A stretch of 64,000 nucleotides of DNA from Anaeromyxobacter sp. (GCA_016718565.1 JADKCZ010000003.1:310001-374000), one strand, 5' to 3'; positions 26,487 to 35,025 are shown, counted from the stretch's first letter. The notes: generated from the sequence alone by a model not told the origin. Program-made: numbers and translations.

Positions 26487-26799
26487 CTACGAGTAAATGC
26501 CGAAGTCGATCCGATCCAATATCCCGAGCACGCTATCAGTTCCGGCCTTCGTGCGAAGAAGCCGCTTAGGCTTCTCAAAGCTCAGCGCCCAGTTCGGACG
26601 GTCGAGCCAGGTGCGGGCACCTCTAGCGTCGCCGAGTACTGCCCTCGCCCGGTCGAGCACCAGTCTCTCGCGCTTGCGAAGCTCCTTGGCACTTCCGGCA
26701 CGGGGCCACCTCCCGGCGGCTGCCTCTTGGACCTCCTTAGGACCGGTAGAGCGACTGCCGGGAGCCGTCCTCCATCTCCTGTTCTTCCTTCGGTGTCAT
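26487..26799 (-). pseudogene. MbcA/ParS/Xre-type antitoxin (DUF2384), N-terminal frameshift
   Basis: The minus-strand frame ending in TAG at 26489-26487 codes for the antitoxin C-terminal domain: RAVLGDARGARTWLDRPN, ALSFEKPKRLLRTKAG and LGILDRIDFGIYS match the pattern of DUF2384 proteins, which bind and inhibit RES-family toxins. No start codon exists at the right place in this frame. The likely start is the ATG at 26799 (MTPKEEQEMEDGSR), in another frame that stops after 20 codons, so a one-base indel near 26755 probably broke the gene. No RES toxin gene is visible next to it. It is either an orphan relic or an assembly-affected intact gene. Confidence 0.55.
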
Positions 26800-26910
26800 A
26801 GCCAGCTACGACGCTTAGGCCCACCTGTTCACGGAGGCATTGTCCCAGCCAGCTATGACAGCCGCTCCCGCCTCCCGGCCGTTGGCGAGGGGAAACATCC
26901 CGTCATCCCA

Positions 26911-28164
26911 CTAGGGCTGGCTCCGCGGGTCCGGAACGCCCTTTCGAACAAGGCCACTCTTCGTGAACTCCAGCCCTGACAGGAACGCGCAGGCACGAAG
27001 CGGACCGCTGATGAAGAGAGATCCTGCTACGCCCTTGTCGGTGCAGGCCCGAGCGATGATGGACTGTCGAGGCATGGGGGCGCAGGCCGAGCGCATGTCG
27101 ATCAGCGGATCAACCTTGAGTTCCAACTGCGCCACTTGACCGCCTGGTACGCTTCCGTATGGAACGGGAGTTGGCTGGACGCCCGAAAAGACCGCGAGCG
27201 TGTCTGCGGCGAGCGGGGGCCTGTTCAAAGCTGGGTCTCCTGACCTGACCCCCAACTCTAGGCCGCCCCGGATGCAACCGAGTTGTGACGTGACCCTCCC
27301 CCGGGGACTGGTCCTATCCGAGGTTGAGAATCTCCTCCCCCGAAGGGCGTTGCTTGGCTGCGAAGGGTCCGGCGTCATGTCGGAAAGCCCTGTGTGGGGC
27401 CTGTTTCCGTTGTAGCCCCGCCGCCAGGCCTCGATCTTCCGGCGGGCATCGTTGATGTCCAAGAATAGCTCAGCCTTGAGCAGCTCGTCTCGCAGCCTCC
27501 CGTTGAAGCTCTCGATGAAGCCGTTCTCGACCGGCTTGCCGGGCCGGATGAAGTCGGGCCGCACGCCGCGCCGGTACGCCCAAGCGTCCATCTCCTTCGA
27601 GTAGAACTCCGACCCGTTGTCGACGGTGATGGTCTTCGGGTAGCCGCGGTTCGCCGCGAGCCCGTCGAGCGCCGAAGCAACCTTCTTGCTGGTGAACGAG
27701 GTGTCCACCGCAATGACCGGGCACTGCCGGGTGAAGGTGTCGACCACGATTGGCGCCCGGAACCGCCGGCCGCTCATCAACTGGTCCTGGACGAAGTCCA
27801 CCGCCCACCGCTCGTTCGCCGCCGTCGGCGCGGCCGGCACGACGCGGAGGTGGGCGCCGCGCTTCTTCAGGGGCTTGGTGCGCACCGAAAGCGCTTCCGC
27901 ACGGTAGATCCTGTGTCTCCGCTTCTTGTTGATCAGCCACCCCTCGCGTCGTAACAGGATGTGGAGCCGCTGATAGCCCCATCGCTGCGGTGCCTGCGCC
28001 AGCTCGCGAAGTCTTGCCCGAATCGGTGTGTCGTCCGGACGATGCGCCCGGTAGTAGAACGTCGCCCGGCAGAGCAGCACCAGCCCGCAGGCTCTCCGCC
28101 TGCCGACGCGGAAGCGCTCGACCAGGTGGTCCACCTGTCGGCGCTTGCCTGCGGGCTTCACCAT
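26911..28164 (-). CDS. IS3-family transposase OrfB, frameshifted near its end
   Basis: The catalytic half of an IS407-like (IS3 family) transposase. It carries the integrase core DDE: Asp in WAVDFVQDQ, Asp in ITVDNGSEF, and Glu in [15 protein letters not shown], with the HTH_21 region before them. The ATG at 28164 overlaps the stop of OrfA (ATGGTGA). The native end should be ...GEEILNLG with TAG at 27316-27314, which is present but one frame off, so a one-base change in the G run near 27340 makes this frame run past the terminal repeat for over 120 codons to 26911. The extra tail is probably a fragment of a disrupted host gene. Transposition competence is doubtful. Confidence 0.88.
   Translation of the reverse strand: MVKPAGKRRQVDHLVERFRVGRRRACGLVLLCRATFYYRAHRPDDTPIRARLRELAQAPQRWGYQRLHILLRREGWLINKKRRHRIYRAEALSVRTKPLKKRGAHLRVVPAAPTAANERWAVDFVQDQLMSGRRFRAPIVVDTFTRQCPVIAVDTSFTSKKVASALDGLAANRGYPKTITVDNGSEFYSKEMDAWAYRRGVRPDFIRPGKPVENGFIESFNGRLRDELLKAELFLDINDARRKIEAWRRGYNGNRPHTGLSDMTPDPSQPSNALRGRRFSTSDRTSPRGRVTSQLGCIRGGLELGVRSGDPALNRPPLAADTLAVFSGVQPTPVPYGSVPGGQVAQLELKVDPLIDMRSACAPMPRQSIIARACTDKGVAGSLFISGPLRACAFLSGLEFTKSGLVRKGVPDPRSQP
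27291..27330. repeat. IS terminal inverted repeat, OrfB end
   Basis: Imperfect partner of 28465-28505. The shared blocks are TGAC, a run of C, GACTGG.CC and CGAGGTTGAGAA. It includes the relic OrfB stop codon. Confidence 0.7.
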
Positions 28165-28424
28165 TTTCCCTTGAGGACCTCCTGGAGCATCTGCTTGTCC
28201 AGGGTGAGGTCGGCGACCAACCCCTTCAGCCGCCGGTTCTCTTCCTCGAGCTGCCTCACCTTCTTCAGCTCCGCGACGCCCATCCCGCCGAGCCGCCGGT
28301 TCCACAGGTAGAAGGTCTGCTCCGAGATCCCCATCTTCCGACAGAGCTGCGCGGCCGGCGTCCCCGCCTCCACCTGCCGCAAGGCGTAGGCGATCTGCTC
28401 CTCCGTGAACCTCGACTTCCGCAT
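28158..28424 (-). CDS. IS3-family transposase OrfA
   Basis: An 88-residue helix-turn-helix protein (HTH_8/COG2963) that binds the IS ends. It begins [19 protein letters not shown], has the second HTH helix in [17 protein letters not shown], and ends in a leucine-zipper-like coil ([17 protein letters not shown]) that mediates dimerisation. AGAGGAG precedes the ATG. Its stop overlaps the OrfB ATG. In this family an OrfAB fusion is made by -1 frameshifting on an A-rich slippery site; the A4 run in GGGAAAATGG at the overlap is the candidate here. Length is normal. Confidence 0.92.
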   Translation of the reverse strand: MRKSRFTEEQIAYALRQVEAGTPAAQLCRKMGISEQTFYLWNRRLGGMGVAELKKVRQLEEENRRLKGLVADLTLDKQMLQEVLKGKW

Positions 28425-28464
28425 CCTCGGCTCCTCTCTCCAGAGGCCCCCGAAGGAAGGAGAG

Positions 28465-28505
28465 TTCTCAACCTCGTTTCGGTCCAGTCTCTTGGGGGGA
28501 CGTCA
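28465..28505. repeat. IS terminal inverted repeat, OrfA end
   Basis: Imperfect partner of 27291-27330; it lies about 40 bp upstream of the OrfA start and probably overlaps the transposase promoter. Confidence 0.7.
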
Positions 28506-28507
28506 CT

Positions 28508-28708
28508 TCAGTTGGGGCGCGAGCAGGCCCGCGTACCAATGCGGCGCGACCCGGGCTGAAGCGTCCGCCTCCACGGATCCGGCGTCATCTCCGTCGGCGG
28601 CAGGGTGGCGCCCACCTTCCTGCCGCAGACCTGGCAGGCCACCACGGCGCCTAGATGGGCGTCGGGCAGGGGTAGCCAGGAGCCGGGGCAGTCGGTGGTG
28701 AAAGCCAC
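28508..28708 (-). CDS. candidate 66-residue zinc-ribbon-like protein
   Basis: A GTG-initiated frame coding for a small protein with FTTDCPGSWLPLPDAHLG and then ACQVCGRKV, so one isolated Cys and one CxxC pair. The C-terminus is basic (PDPWRRTLQPGSRRI). Codon bias is reasonable and it follows the L-domain lipoprotein gene, ten bases downstream. No good Shine-Dalgarno is present and it abuts the IS end, so it could be a truncated gene. Family unknown. Confidence 0.35.
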   Translation of the reverse strand: MAFTTDCPGSWLPLPDAHLGAVVACQVCGRKVGATLPPTEMTPDPWRRTLQPGSRRIGTRACSRPN

Positions 28709-28718
28709 CGGGGCGAAG

Positions 28719-30242
28719 CTACGGGCAGGTCGCGGTGGTGTTGTTGCCGGAGATATCCACCCTGGCCGGAGATGCATTCAACTTCGCCAGAATCGCCTCG
28801 GCCTGACATTGAGGGAAGTTCGGGTTGCCGACGATCCAGAGCCCATTCCCAATGGTTTGCAGTGCCGGCGTGGTCACGGTGCTCAAGATGCTGTTGCCTT
28901 CGATATCCACGATGAGTGCACTGCGCAACGCCGGTGCACCGATACTGGCAAGGGAAGCGTTGCTGAAGAAGACCAACTCCTCGGCGCCCGTCATGGCGGG
29001 CAAGCTCACCGAGGTCAGGCCAATTGTATGGTGAACTGAGATGGCTCCCGCCGACAGCGCCGGCAGGCTCAACGTGCTCAGGGACGTCGTGCAATCGATG
29101 CCGACAGATCCCGTAGTCAGCACGGGCAGGCTCAAGCTCGGCAGGTTCGACCACTCCCCCCATGACGCCACGTAGACGGAACCCGTGGTCAACGCCGGCA
29201 AGCTCAAGCCTGGCAGGGCAGTGGCCCCCTCGATGCTTACCGTTGCCGGATAGGCGTTGGCTGGTCCTGTTGCAAGGACAGGGAGACTCAAGCTCGCAAG
29301 GGACGGTGAGGCCCTCACACGGACGGCTCCGCTCGTCAACGAAGGCAGGCTTATGGTGGTCAGTGAACCCCCATAGCAATCGATCGCCCCCGTGGTCAAT
29401 ACAGGCAGGCTCAATGCAGCAAGCGTCGCATTGCCGCCCACCGTAACGGAGCCCGCAGTCAGCACAGGGAGAGTCGCGCTCTTCAGGGCTGGATTGCGTT
29501 CAATCAGCACATTGCCCAAAGTGAGCGCGAGAAGGTCCAGGCCTTCGAGCACCGGGTTGGCTGAGACCTCCACGGTGCCAGCATCCGTCAGCGCATTCAG
29601 GGCCAAGGTGTCAAGGGCGGGGTTGTCCGAAACGACCAGTCCGCCATAGCAGACCATCGTCTTCGTGTTGCAGTACCTCTCGGTTGTCACGGACGTCAGC
29701 GAAGGAAGGGCTACGGCTCGCAACATCGTGTTCCCCTCGACCACCAGCGAGTACACACTGGTCAGTAGCGGCAGGCTCACACTCGTCAGGTTGGTCCCCG
29801 AGATCGTCAGCGTTCCAGTGAGGGAAGTGCAGCCGCGAGCAGCGAACGCATCCAGGTCGGCAACGCTGGTGATGGACACGTCGCCAGTGCAGGCAACGGA
29901 TTGCGCACTTGACGCCGTGAAGTCCTGGCCGCCAGCATCCACGCCGCTCAGGCTCACGGAACGGTTGGCCGGCGTGAAGGTGAAGTTGGCGAGCGAGGGC
30001 GTGACGGTATAGGCACCGTCGGTGAGGCCCGCAAAGGAGTAGTGACCCGCCGTGTCCGTGGTCGTGGTGGCCCTGCTCGCGCCGGTCAGCGACACGGTGA
30101 CGCCCTGGGCCACCGCCCCGGAGACGGTGCCAGCTACGCTCCAGGTGTCAGGTGTCGATGATCCTCCGCACGAACCGAACCAGGCGCTGGTCGAAAGCCC
30201 CACAAGGACGGCCATCAACTGGACTGCTCTCCAGGTGCGCAT
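28719..30242 (-). CDS. lipoprotein with CarboxypepD-type domain and receptor L-domain repeats
   Basis: A 507-residue exported lipoprotein: hydrophobic signal and lipobox ending in GSCGGSS near residue 25. Residues 35-110 form a carboxypeptidase-regulatory-like beta domain (VAGTVSGAVAQGVTVSLTG, then GHYSFAGLTDGAYTVTPS). Residues 115-500 are about fifteen L-domain (leucine-rich, BspA/receptor-L-like) repeats with the consensus sL.LP.LT.g.v.v...., for example LSLPVLTTGAIDCYGG, and the C-terminal cap NPNFPQCQAEAILAKL. Such repeats form a right-handed solenoid and usually bind ligands or other cells. Base composition is notably lower in GC than neighbouring core genes. It sits in accessory DNA, which is an unusual place for a long surface protein. 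Confidence 0.82.
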   Translation of the reverse strand: MRTWRAVQLMAVLVGLSTSAWFGSCGGSSTPDTWSVAGTVSGAVAQGVTVSLTGASRATTTTDTAGHYSFAGLTDGAYTVTPSLANFTFTPANRSVSLSGVDAGGQDFTASSAQSVACTGDVSITSVADLDAFAARGCTSLTGTLTISGTNLTSVSLPLLTSVYSLVVEGNTMLRAVALPSLTSVTTERYCNTKTMVCYGGLVVSDNPALDTLALNALTDAGTVEVSANPVLEGLDLLALTLGNVLIERNPALKSATLPVLTAGSVTVGGNATLAALSLPVLTTGAIDCYGGSLTTISLPSLTSGAVRVRASPSLASLSLPVLATGPANAYPATVSIEGATALPGLSLPALTTGSVYVASWGEWSNLPSLSLPVLTTGSVGIDCTTSLSTLSLPALSAGAISVHHTIGLTSVSLPAMTGAEELVFFSNASLASIGAPALRSALIVDIEGNSILSTVTTPALQTIGNGLWIVGNPNFPQCQAEAILAKLNASPARVDISGNNTTATCP

Positions 30243-30810
30243 GGGTTCCCTCCGCAGCGTTGCTCCCTCTCGGCAGTCCGAGAGGACCAGGACTCGACAG
30301 CCACCAGGAGGAGGACGTATTCAGGGGCTGCCGGCGCGCTTGGGCCTCAAGGTCGACGACTCTCGCGGGACCAGTAGCCAAGGCGGCTCCTCCGATTCAG
30401 GCTCGACCTCTGAAAGGGATCCCACAAGCGCCGCGTTGTCTCAGCCCGGCGAGGACGCCCCGGCTTGGTGACACCGCGCGGGTGCGGCAGAGGGCGCTCC
30501 GCCGGCGCCAGTTCCGCCCAGAAGCCCGGGGCCGTCCCAGCCACGCCCACCTCCGAACCTTCATCGCCCAGCAGGTGCTCCAGCTCGTCCCTTAGCGCCG
30601 GCTTGGCATCAGCCAAGGCTGCCTCGACGGCGGAATGCTCGTCCCCTTCCAGGATCTGCTCCGAGTGCACGAGGAGCACGCGCAGGCCTGCGGGGTGGAG
30701 CGGGGTTGCCAGCGGGGTGGCTACCCATCCGCACCCCCGAGGGCGCCCATCCACGGAAGGGGATGGATTTGGCAACCCAAGTGGCAACCCGGAGCCGGTT
30801 CACCAAAAGC
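30243..30810. other. 568-bp region without a confident gene
   Basis: The left part should hold the lipoprotein promoter. Between about 30450 and 30700 the minus strand has a coding-like frame (containing HSEQILEGDEHSAVEAALAD and DELEHLLGDEGSEVGV) with strong codon bias but no credible start or context. It is probably the remnant of a gene cut by the integration events. I do not recognise it. Confidence 0.5.
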
Positions 30811-30845
30811 GAAGGGCCGGATTCCGTAGTGGATTCCGGCCCTTC
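30811..30845. terminator. hairpin beside att copy 2
   Basis: Arms 30811-30825 and 30831-30845 pair over 15 positions with one T-T mismatch and a five-base loop GTAGT. It ends two bases before att copy 2, the same layout as at the other two copies. It lacks a long T tract. Confidence 0.6.
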
Positions 30846-30847
30846 CA

Positions 30848-30871
30848 AGTCGGGGAGACAGGATTTGAACC
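30848..30871 (-). repeat. tRNA-Pro 3' end, att copy 2 (left end of intact element)
   Basis: These 24 bases are identical to 43285-43308, the 3' end of tRNA-Pro. They begin AGTCGGGGAGACAGG. The sequences diverge on both sides, which is expected for the core of attL and attR formed by site-specific recombination. Confidence 0.85.
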
Positions 30872-31040
30872 CGTAGTGGGCGTCTTACGCAACCCGGTGA
30901 TGGCACTCGCCCTTTCGCCCTTTCACCAGTAACGACGCCTGCTTCGGGTGGACAACCTGTAGGACTGGAGTGGACTCGGTTCGACGGAGTTCGACCATGG
31001 TTCTGGAGACATTCTGGAGACGGCGCTTGGCGCCGCGTGG

Positions 31041-32345
31041 CTACTTCTCCACGAAGTATGCGATGTCGCCGCACCATGCCCGCTCAAGTCCCTGCCAAGA
31101 CCTTACCGCCTGCGCGCCATCGCCCGGGTTGTGGACCATGGCTTCCGTGAGCGTGCTCTCGGTGATGACGATGCAGTGGGCGGGTGCTCCAAGCTGGCCA
31201 ATAGGGAAGAGCACGTAGCTGCCGTTGGCATTGAGCTCGGTCACCCTTCTCGCCAAGGCGCCGGGCAGTGGCCTCTCAATCCGGAGTTCCCACTTCGATC
31301 CGAGAACCGCCAGAGCGCTCTTCAGCCGATCAAACCCCGAACCAGCGCTCCCTGCTTTGTGCCACATGATGTCTACCAGCGTCGCTTCATCGACCACGTC
31401 CGCCCCCTTGTGGCGGAGGACGCTTCTCGCGCACGCTGGGATGCATCCATAGTCCTTGTCGGCCTGCTTCAAGATCTTGAACTGTTCGGCCATGTCAGGC
31501 ACCTCCCGGTTCTGGGCGTTTGCACCGACCACGAAGACGAACCCTGTTGTGAGACTCAAGGTCTCGCGCAGCGCAGCAAAGTCGGCCTCGCTGAAGCACT
31601 TCAGTTCGCGCGTGACCATCTCGGCGGTCATGGCTGCGAACCTGGCTGCCTCGCGGTAGGCCCGGCCACCGAGAAACGGAAACACTTCAGCAGCGATGTT
31701 GGCGATGCCCGCCGCGCCGGAGCCGTGGACGTTCCAGCAGAGCTGCGGATACCGAAGCCGGTAGAACTCCTCGTAGCCGGTCTGAAGGTGGCCAGCGGCA
31801 GCGAGGTCGGCGTTCTTGGAGTCCGTGGCCAGGTCGCGCCCGGTCCAGCGTGGCGGGTGGCTGCCGTCGTAGCTCGGCCACCACCGTGACCGTAGTGCCT
31901 GGACGCGCGCCTTCTCCCTGGTCGCGTAGTTGAGGATGGTCTGCTCCTCGGTGGAGGGTGCCCGCCCAACGCCCGCCAGGTAGCCGGCCATCGTCTGGGC
32001 GTGTTTCAGCTTCGCGGAGTCCTCCCAGGCGTCCATCATCTCAGGAGAATGTGCGCCCGGGGCTAGGTGCATGAGGGTGACGTCCACGGCGCCCTCGAAG
32101 AGAGCTCGAGCAGCTGCGATGACGGCCTGGAAGTCGGCCGGGTGGTTGAGCTTGGTCAGGCTCCGGAGCCAGGCAATGGCGCGGAGGAGCTGCACCTGGA
32201 AGGCCAGTCCGTGGGGCGCGGTCGCGGCCCGCTCATCGACGGCTACGCGGACCTTCTCGTCGATGAATGCTGCCACGACCTGGCACTCGGCGAAGAAGGC
32301 GTTGGACAACGCAAGGGCTTCTGACTTGGTCTGCTCAGGGTCCAC
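31041..32345 (-). CDS. DUF5677-like protein with a C-terminal papain-like (C39-type) domain
   Basis: A 434-residue soluble protein. GTG at 32345 is taken as start because AAGGGG lies nine bases upstream; a TTG would add nine residues. Residues 1-270 are helical and resemble DUF5677 (LSNAFFAECQVVAAFI near 12). From about residue 285 it has a papain-like pattern of the C39 peptidase group: a Gln seven residues before Cys in DYGCIPACARSVLRHKG (about 300), a His in PAHCIVI (about 390) and an Asn/Asp in MVHNPGDG (about 405). Thus a catalytic triad seems complete. It starts 13 bp after the HEPN-like gene stops, so they form an operon. A defence or toxin role is inference. Confidence 0.65.
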   Translation of the reverse strand: MDPEQTKSEALALSNAFFAECQVVAAFIDEKVRVAVDERAATAPHGLAFQVQLLRAIAWLRSLTKLNHPADFQAVIAAARALFEGAVDVTLMHLAPGAHSPEMMDAWEDSAKLKHAQTMAGYLAGVGRAPSTEEQTILNYATREKARVQALRSRWWPSYDGSHPPRWTGRDLATDSKNADLAAAGHLQTGYEEFYRLRYPQLCWNVHGSGAAGIANIAAEVFPFLGGRAYREAARFAAMTAEMVTRELKCFSEADFAALRETLSLTTGFVFVVGANAQNREVPDMAEQFKILKQADKDYGCIPACARSVLRHKGADVVDEATLVDIMWHKAGSAGSGFDRLKSALAVLGSKWELRIERPLPGALARRVTELNANGSYVLFPIGQLGAPAHCIVITESTLTEAMVHNPGDGAQAVRSWQGLERAWCGDIAYFVEK

Positions 32346-32358
32346 GTGTCCTACCCCT

Positions 32359-32964
32359 TCACCGAACCACAAGAGTCCATGGCTGCGGCTTGTCCGGGTC
32401 GATGATCACGCCGGGCCACGGCCCGAGGTCGGGGCGCAGCCGAACGACGGAGCTGTACACGGCAAGGATGACGGCCACCATGTTCCCCTCGTGGAACGCG
32501 ACCTCGCTGTGCTCGTGCATGTACCGCCACCGCTGGAACGTGCCCTCGAACTCCTTGAGCGATCTGGCCAACCCCTCCACGGTGGCAGGTTGCGCGTCGA
32601 CGTGCAGAAACGAGGCGACATCCTCCTGGGCGCGGCGGGACAGAAGGCCGAACATGGCAACGTACCGGTGACCATCCGGCCCCTTGGACGGGGGCGTGCC
32701 GCCGTCCAGCATGACGCGAGACTTCAGCGCGAGTTCCAGGGCGAGTGCTGCGCAGGTCGCCTGGGATTGGATAGGCGAAGGTCCCCGCCCCCCTCGAACG
32801 TCGGGGGACGCCATGAACGACCCCAGCACCTGGTATGCGAGGAAGAAGTCCCTCGAGCCGCGAAACATGTGGCAGGCGGCGATGTTCCGGATCACCTGCT
32901 CGCTGTCCGGGGTCATCGGCTCGTCCGGGCTCATGCCTGTCATCATCGTCGAGGCCCCCGACAT
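32359..32964 (-). CDS. HEPN-like protein
   Basis: Up to 201 residues; several ATG codons (32964, 32943, 32934) could be the start. Helices around residues 65-95 (ATCAALALELALKSRVML) and 100-115 (GHRYVAMFGLLSRRAQEDVA), followed by TFQRWRYMHEH, fit the HEPN/MNT-associated helical bundle seen in many toxin and antiphage modules: helix, GH.L..L, then R-Y-x-x-E. An RX4-6H-like arrangement (RWRYMHEH) is present, a possible ribonuclease site. It is the first gene of a two-gene operon with the papain-like protein and is divergent from the following plus-strand gene. Composition is normal for the element. Confidence 0.55.
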   Translation of the reverse strand: MSGASTMMTGMSPDEPMTPDSEQVIRNIAACHMFRGSRDFFLAYQVLGSFMASPDVRGGRGPSPIQSQATCAALALELALKSRVMLDGGTPPSKGPDGHRYVAMFGLLSRRAQEDVASFLHVDAQPATVEGLARSLKEFEGTFQRWRYMHEHSEVAFHEGNMVAVILAVYSSVVRLRPDLGPWPGVIIDPDKPQPWTLVVR

Positions 32965-33029
32965 CGCGGGCGCCAGCGAGGTTCGCGGAGCCCCTCCTCG
33001 GCTCTTCCCACCGGCTGATCGACAGGATC

Positions 33030-33923
33030 ATGCTGGAAACCATGGCGACCTCCCGCTCCCCGTCCAGGTCTACCGCGCAGGCCGAGGCCAGCCGCAGCAA
33101 CGGCAGCCAAGGTCGCGGCCCCGTAACGCCCGTTGGCCGCGCCCGGAGCGCCCAGAACCCCCTCGACCACGGCCTGCGCTCGGAGGAGCTGACGGTCCTG
33201 CCCCACGAGCGGCCCGAGGAGGTCGTGGAGCACATCGAGCGCGTCCTCGCCGACCTTGGCGTCGAGGGGTACACGGAGACCATGATCGGCAAGCGGGTGG
33301 CTCTGCGCCTCTTGCAGCAGCGCCGCCTGGAGGATATCGAGGCCCGCCACCTCCAAGCCGAAGTGGACCGCCGCCTCGACGACACCGACGAGATGAAGGC
33401 GGTCCGGCTCATCGAGGGGACCTGCGCCGCGCTCCAGACAATGGCGACCGTCATGTCCTCATCGTTCCCCACCGGCCGCGAGGCGCTGGACCAGCTCCTC
33501 GTCCCAGTCTCGGCCGTGTCGGCCATGCTCGAGCAGGTCGAGGCCACCGGCGCCAAGGTCTTCGTCGGCGGCGCGGCGCTCAAGGCGGCGCTGAGCCGGT
33601 TGAGGCAGGAGTCCCCCTTGGAGACCGACGCGGCGGCCTACGCCGTGGTCCTGGAGAAGGCCCTCGTCGCCCTTGGCGCTGTTGAGCAGCTCCTCCCCGG
33701 CACTCGGGCCGCAGTCGAGGCCCGGAAGGTCGAGGTGGCGAGCCAGATGCCGCTCCCTGACGACCGCGACGCCCTCCTCCGCCGGCGCTACGCCGCCGAC
33801 CTGGACCGCCGCCTCGCCGCCGACATGCGCCTGCTGGCGGCGCTGCGGGAGCAGCGAGAGGCGCTTTCCGGCTCGGGTTCGCTCGGTCAGCCTCCCCAGG
33901 TGCAGGTCCGCCTCGTTCGCTGA
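33030..33923 (+). CDS. mobile-element hypothetical protein with GPVTPVGRARSAQN motif
   Basis: About 297 residues; ATG at 33030 (weak ACAGGA site) or 33042. The N-terminus is Ser/Arg-rich, then GRGPVTPVGRARSAQNPL, HGLRSEELTVLPHE and a helical segment. This is the widespread GP.TP.GKARSS.NA..HGL pattern of uncharacterised proteins found in phages, plasmids and integrated elements of many proteobacteria. The remaining 200 residues are predicted to be long amphipathic helices with three Arg/Asp-rich stretches (DDRDALLRRRYAADLDRR). No enzymatic motif is seen. A DNA- or chromatin-related function has been suggested by context for such genes, which I only infer. It faces away from the HEPN operon. 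Confidence 0.7.
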   Translation: MLETMATSRSPSRSTAQAEASRSNGSQGRGPVTPVGRARSAQNPLDHGLRSEELTVLPHERPEEVVEHIERVLADLGVEGYTETMIGKRVALRLLQQRRLEDIEARHLQAEVDRRLDDTDEMKAVRLIEGTCAALQTMATVMSSSFPTGREALDQLLVPVSAVSAMLEQVEATGAKVFVGGAALKAALSRLRQESPLETDAAAYAVVLEKALVALGAVEQLLPGTRAAVEARKVEVASQMPLPDDRDALLRRRYAADLDRRLAADMRLLAALREQREALSGSGSLGQPPQVQVRLVR

Positions 33924-34380
33924 CCTCGCCAATCGCTAGGGCTACCCTTTCGGGTCGGCACCGTCAGGCTAGCCCCACAGAGGTACCCAGCGCTGGGACC
34001 TCACACGAGGGGGTCAGGCGCTCTTCAAGTTCCCATTCTGGCGGGGCAGTTCCGCCCTTCAGGCTCCAATCGGGGAGCAGGGGGGTGGCCGCTTCCGTAG
34101 CCGGGGGGGGAGGGGCGTGGCAGCCAAAAGTTCCTTTGGTTCCTGTGAGTTCTGCTTGGGATGCGACCAGACAACTGGGCTGAGCAAATCCTGCCTCCTT
34201 ATGGGGATAAGGAGATAGTCCGGGAGTTCCAGGAGTGACCGGGCTTCTTGGTCTCCACGCCGGCGAGATCCGCTCGCCGCTGTAGTCCACCAGGATCACC
34301 ACCATCACGCCGACCACCGGCGCGGATGTTCGCGCGCTGGGGGCCTGGCCCTCGTGTGCCCGGCGCGCCCCGGAGCAGCG
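33924..34380. other. 457-bp region without a confident gene
   Basis: No start-to-stop frame with a credible product is visible. It contains a perfect hairpin, CTCCTTAT-GGGG-ATAAGGAG (34195-34214), a run of nine G at about 34110, and presumably the promoter of the sigma-like gene. The base composition is irregular, consistent with recombined DNA. Confidence 0.55.
34195..34214. promoter_or_regulatory. perfect 8-bp hairpin with tetraloop
   Basis: CTCCTTAT at 34195-34202 and ATAAGGAG at 34207-34214 flank a GGGG loop. There is no T tract, so it is either an operator-type site or an RNA hairpin about 170 bp upstream of the sigma-like gene. Confidence 0.35.
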
Positions 34381-35025
34381 ATGGTCCAGCAAGTTCAGCA
34401 GCAGTTCTCGGGGTTGATGCGGAGGCGGGCCTTCGAGCCGATCAGGAGGTTCCTCACGGGGACCGACGCCGACGACAGGTTGAGCGAGGGGATCGCCATG
34501 GCCTACGAGGCCGCCCTCCGAAAGGCGGCGCAGGGGGTGCTGATGGACGACGCCCTGGTCGTGTACGCCGCTCGGCTCCGCGCCATCGAGATCAGGCGCG
34601 AGTTCGTTCGTGGCCGGCAGCCGCGCCGTGACGCCCTGCACCGCGCCAACTTCACCGACGGCCGCACCGAGGTCTTCCACCTCGATGGCCTGCTCAACGA
34701 GGACGATGGCTGGCAGAGCGAAGGAGACGTCGGTCTCCAGGCCGCCTGGCTCGCGGCCACGTCGATGGACCCTGCCGAGCAGATCGCCGCCGCCATCGAC
34801 CTCGGTACCTGGCTCTCCAGCCTGGGAGATGGCGACCGTGACCTGTTGGCCGGCCGCATGGCCGGCCACACGCTGCAAGAGCTGGCCTGGCGCACCGACG
34901 CCTCGGTCTCCAGCACGTTCAAGCACCTGCGGGACCTCGGCAAGGACCTGGCCCAGCACGCCGGCATCCTGCTAGTGAAGAAGAAGCGGAAGCCGCGAGG
35001 CCGCACCGCGGTGGCTCGCTGCTGA
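34381..35025 (+). CDS. sigma-70-like (ECF-type) regulator
   Basis: A 214-residue protein. ATG at 34381 has GGAG seven bases upstream. Residues 25-75 resemble sigma region 2 (FEPIRRFLTGTDADDRLSEG, then a helix to YAARLRAIEIRREF). Residues 150-195 are a clear region-4-like helix-turn-helix: DRDLLAGRMAGHTLQELAWRTDASVSS in shorter pieces, namely GHTLQELAWRTDASVSSTFK. A basic tail follows. The weak DDLxQ box in region 2 leaves room for a DNA-binding regulator that is not a true sigma factor. In the element it could drive expression of element genes. It is alone on its transcript, facing the R-M genes. Confidence 0.6.
   Translation: MVQQVQQQFSGLMRRRAFEPIRRFLTGTDADDRLSEGIAMAYEAALRKAAQGVLMDDALVVYAARLRAIEIRREFVRGRQPRRDALHRANFTDGRTEVFHLDGLLNEDDGWQSEGDVGLQAAWLAATSMDPAEQIAAAIDLGTWLSSLGDGDRDLLAGRMAGHTLQELAWRTDASVSSTFKHLRDLGKDLAQHAGILLVKKKRKPRGRTAVARC

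Larger units (their letters stand above)
27291..28505 (-). mobile_element. IS3-family (IS407-like) insertion sequence
   Basis: A 1.2-kb element with OrfA and OrfB on the minus strand and imperfect terminal inverted repeats. The outer ends are TGACCCTCCCCC at 27291 and, on the opposite strand, TGACGTCCCCCC ending at 28505. The arms also share GACTGG.CC and CGAGGTTGAGAA. No clear 3-4 bp target duplication is seen next to these ends, suggesting later rearrangement or slightly different true ends. Confidence 0.8.
24339..30871. mobile_element. probable older, decayed integrated segment
   Basis: The segment is bounded by att-like copies 1 and 2. It is less GC-biased than the flanks and carries hypothetical genes, a broken antitoxin, an IS3-family element and a lipoprotein, but no intact integrase. 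A short minus-strand frame near 24380-24530 (containing NYLPNCCQNSEAL) could be the tail of a lost integrase. The tandem placement before the intact element suggests two integration events at one tRNA. Confidence 0.5.
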
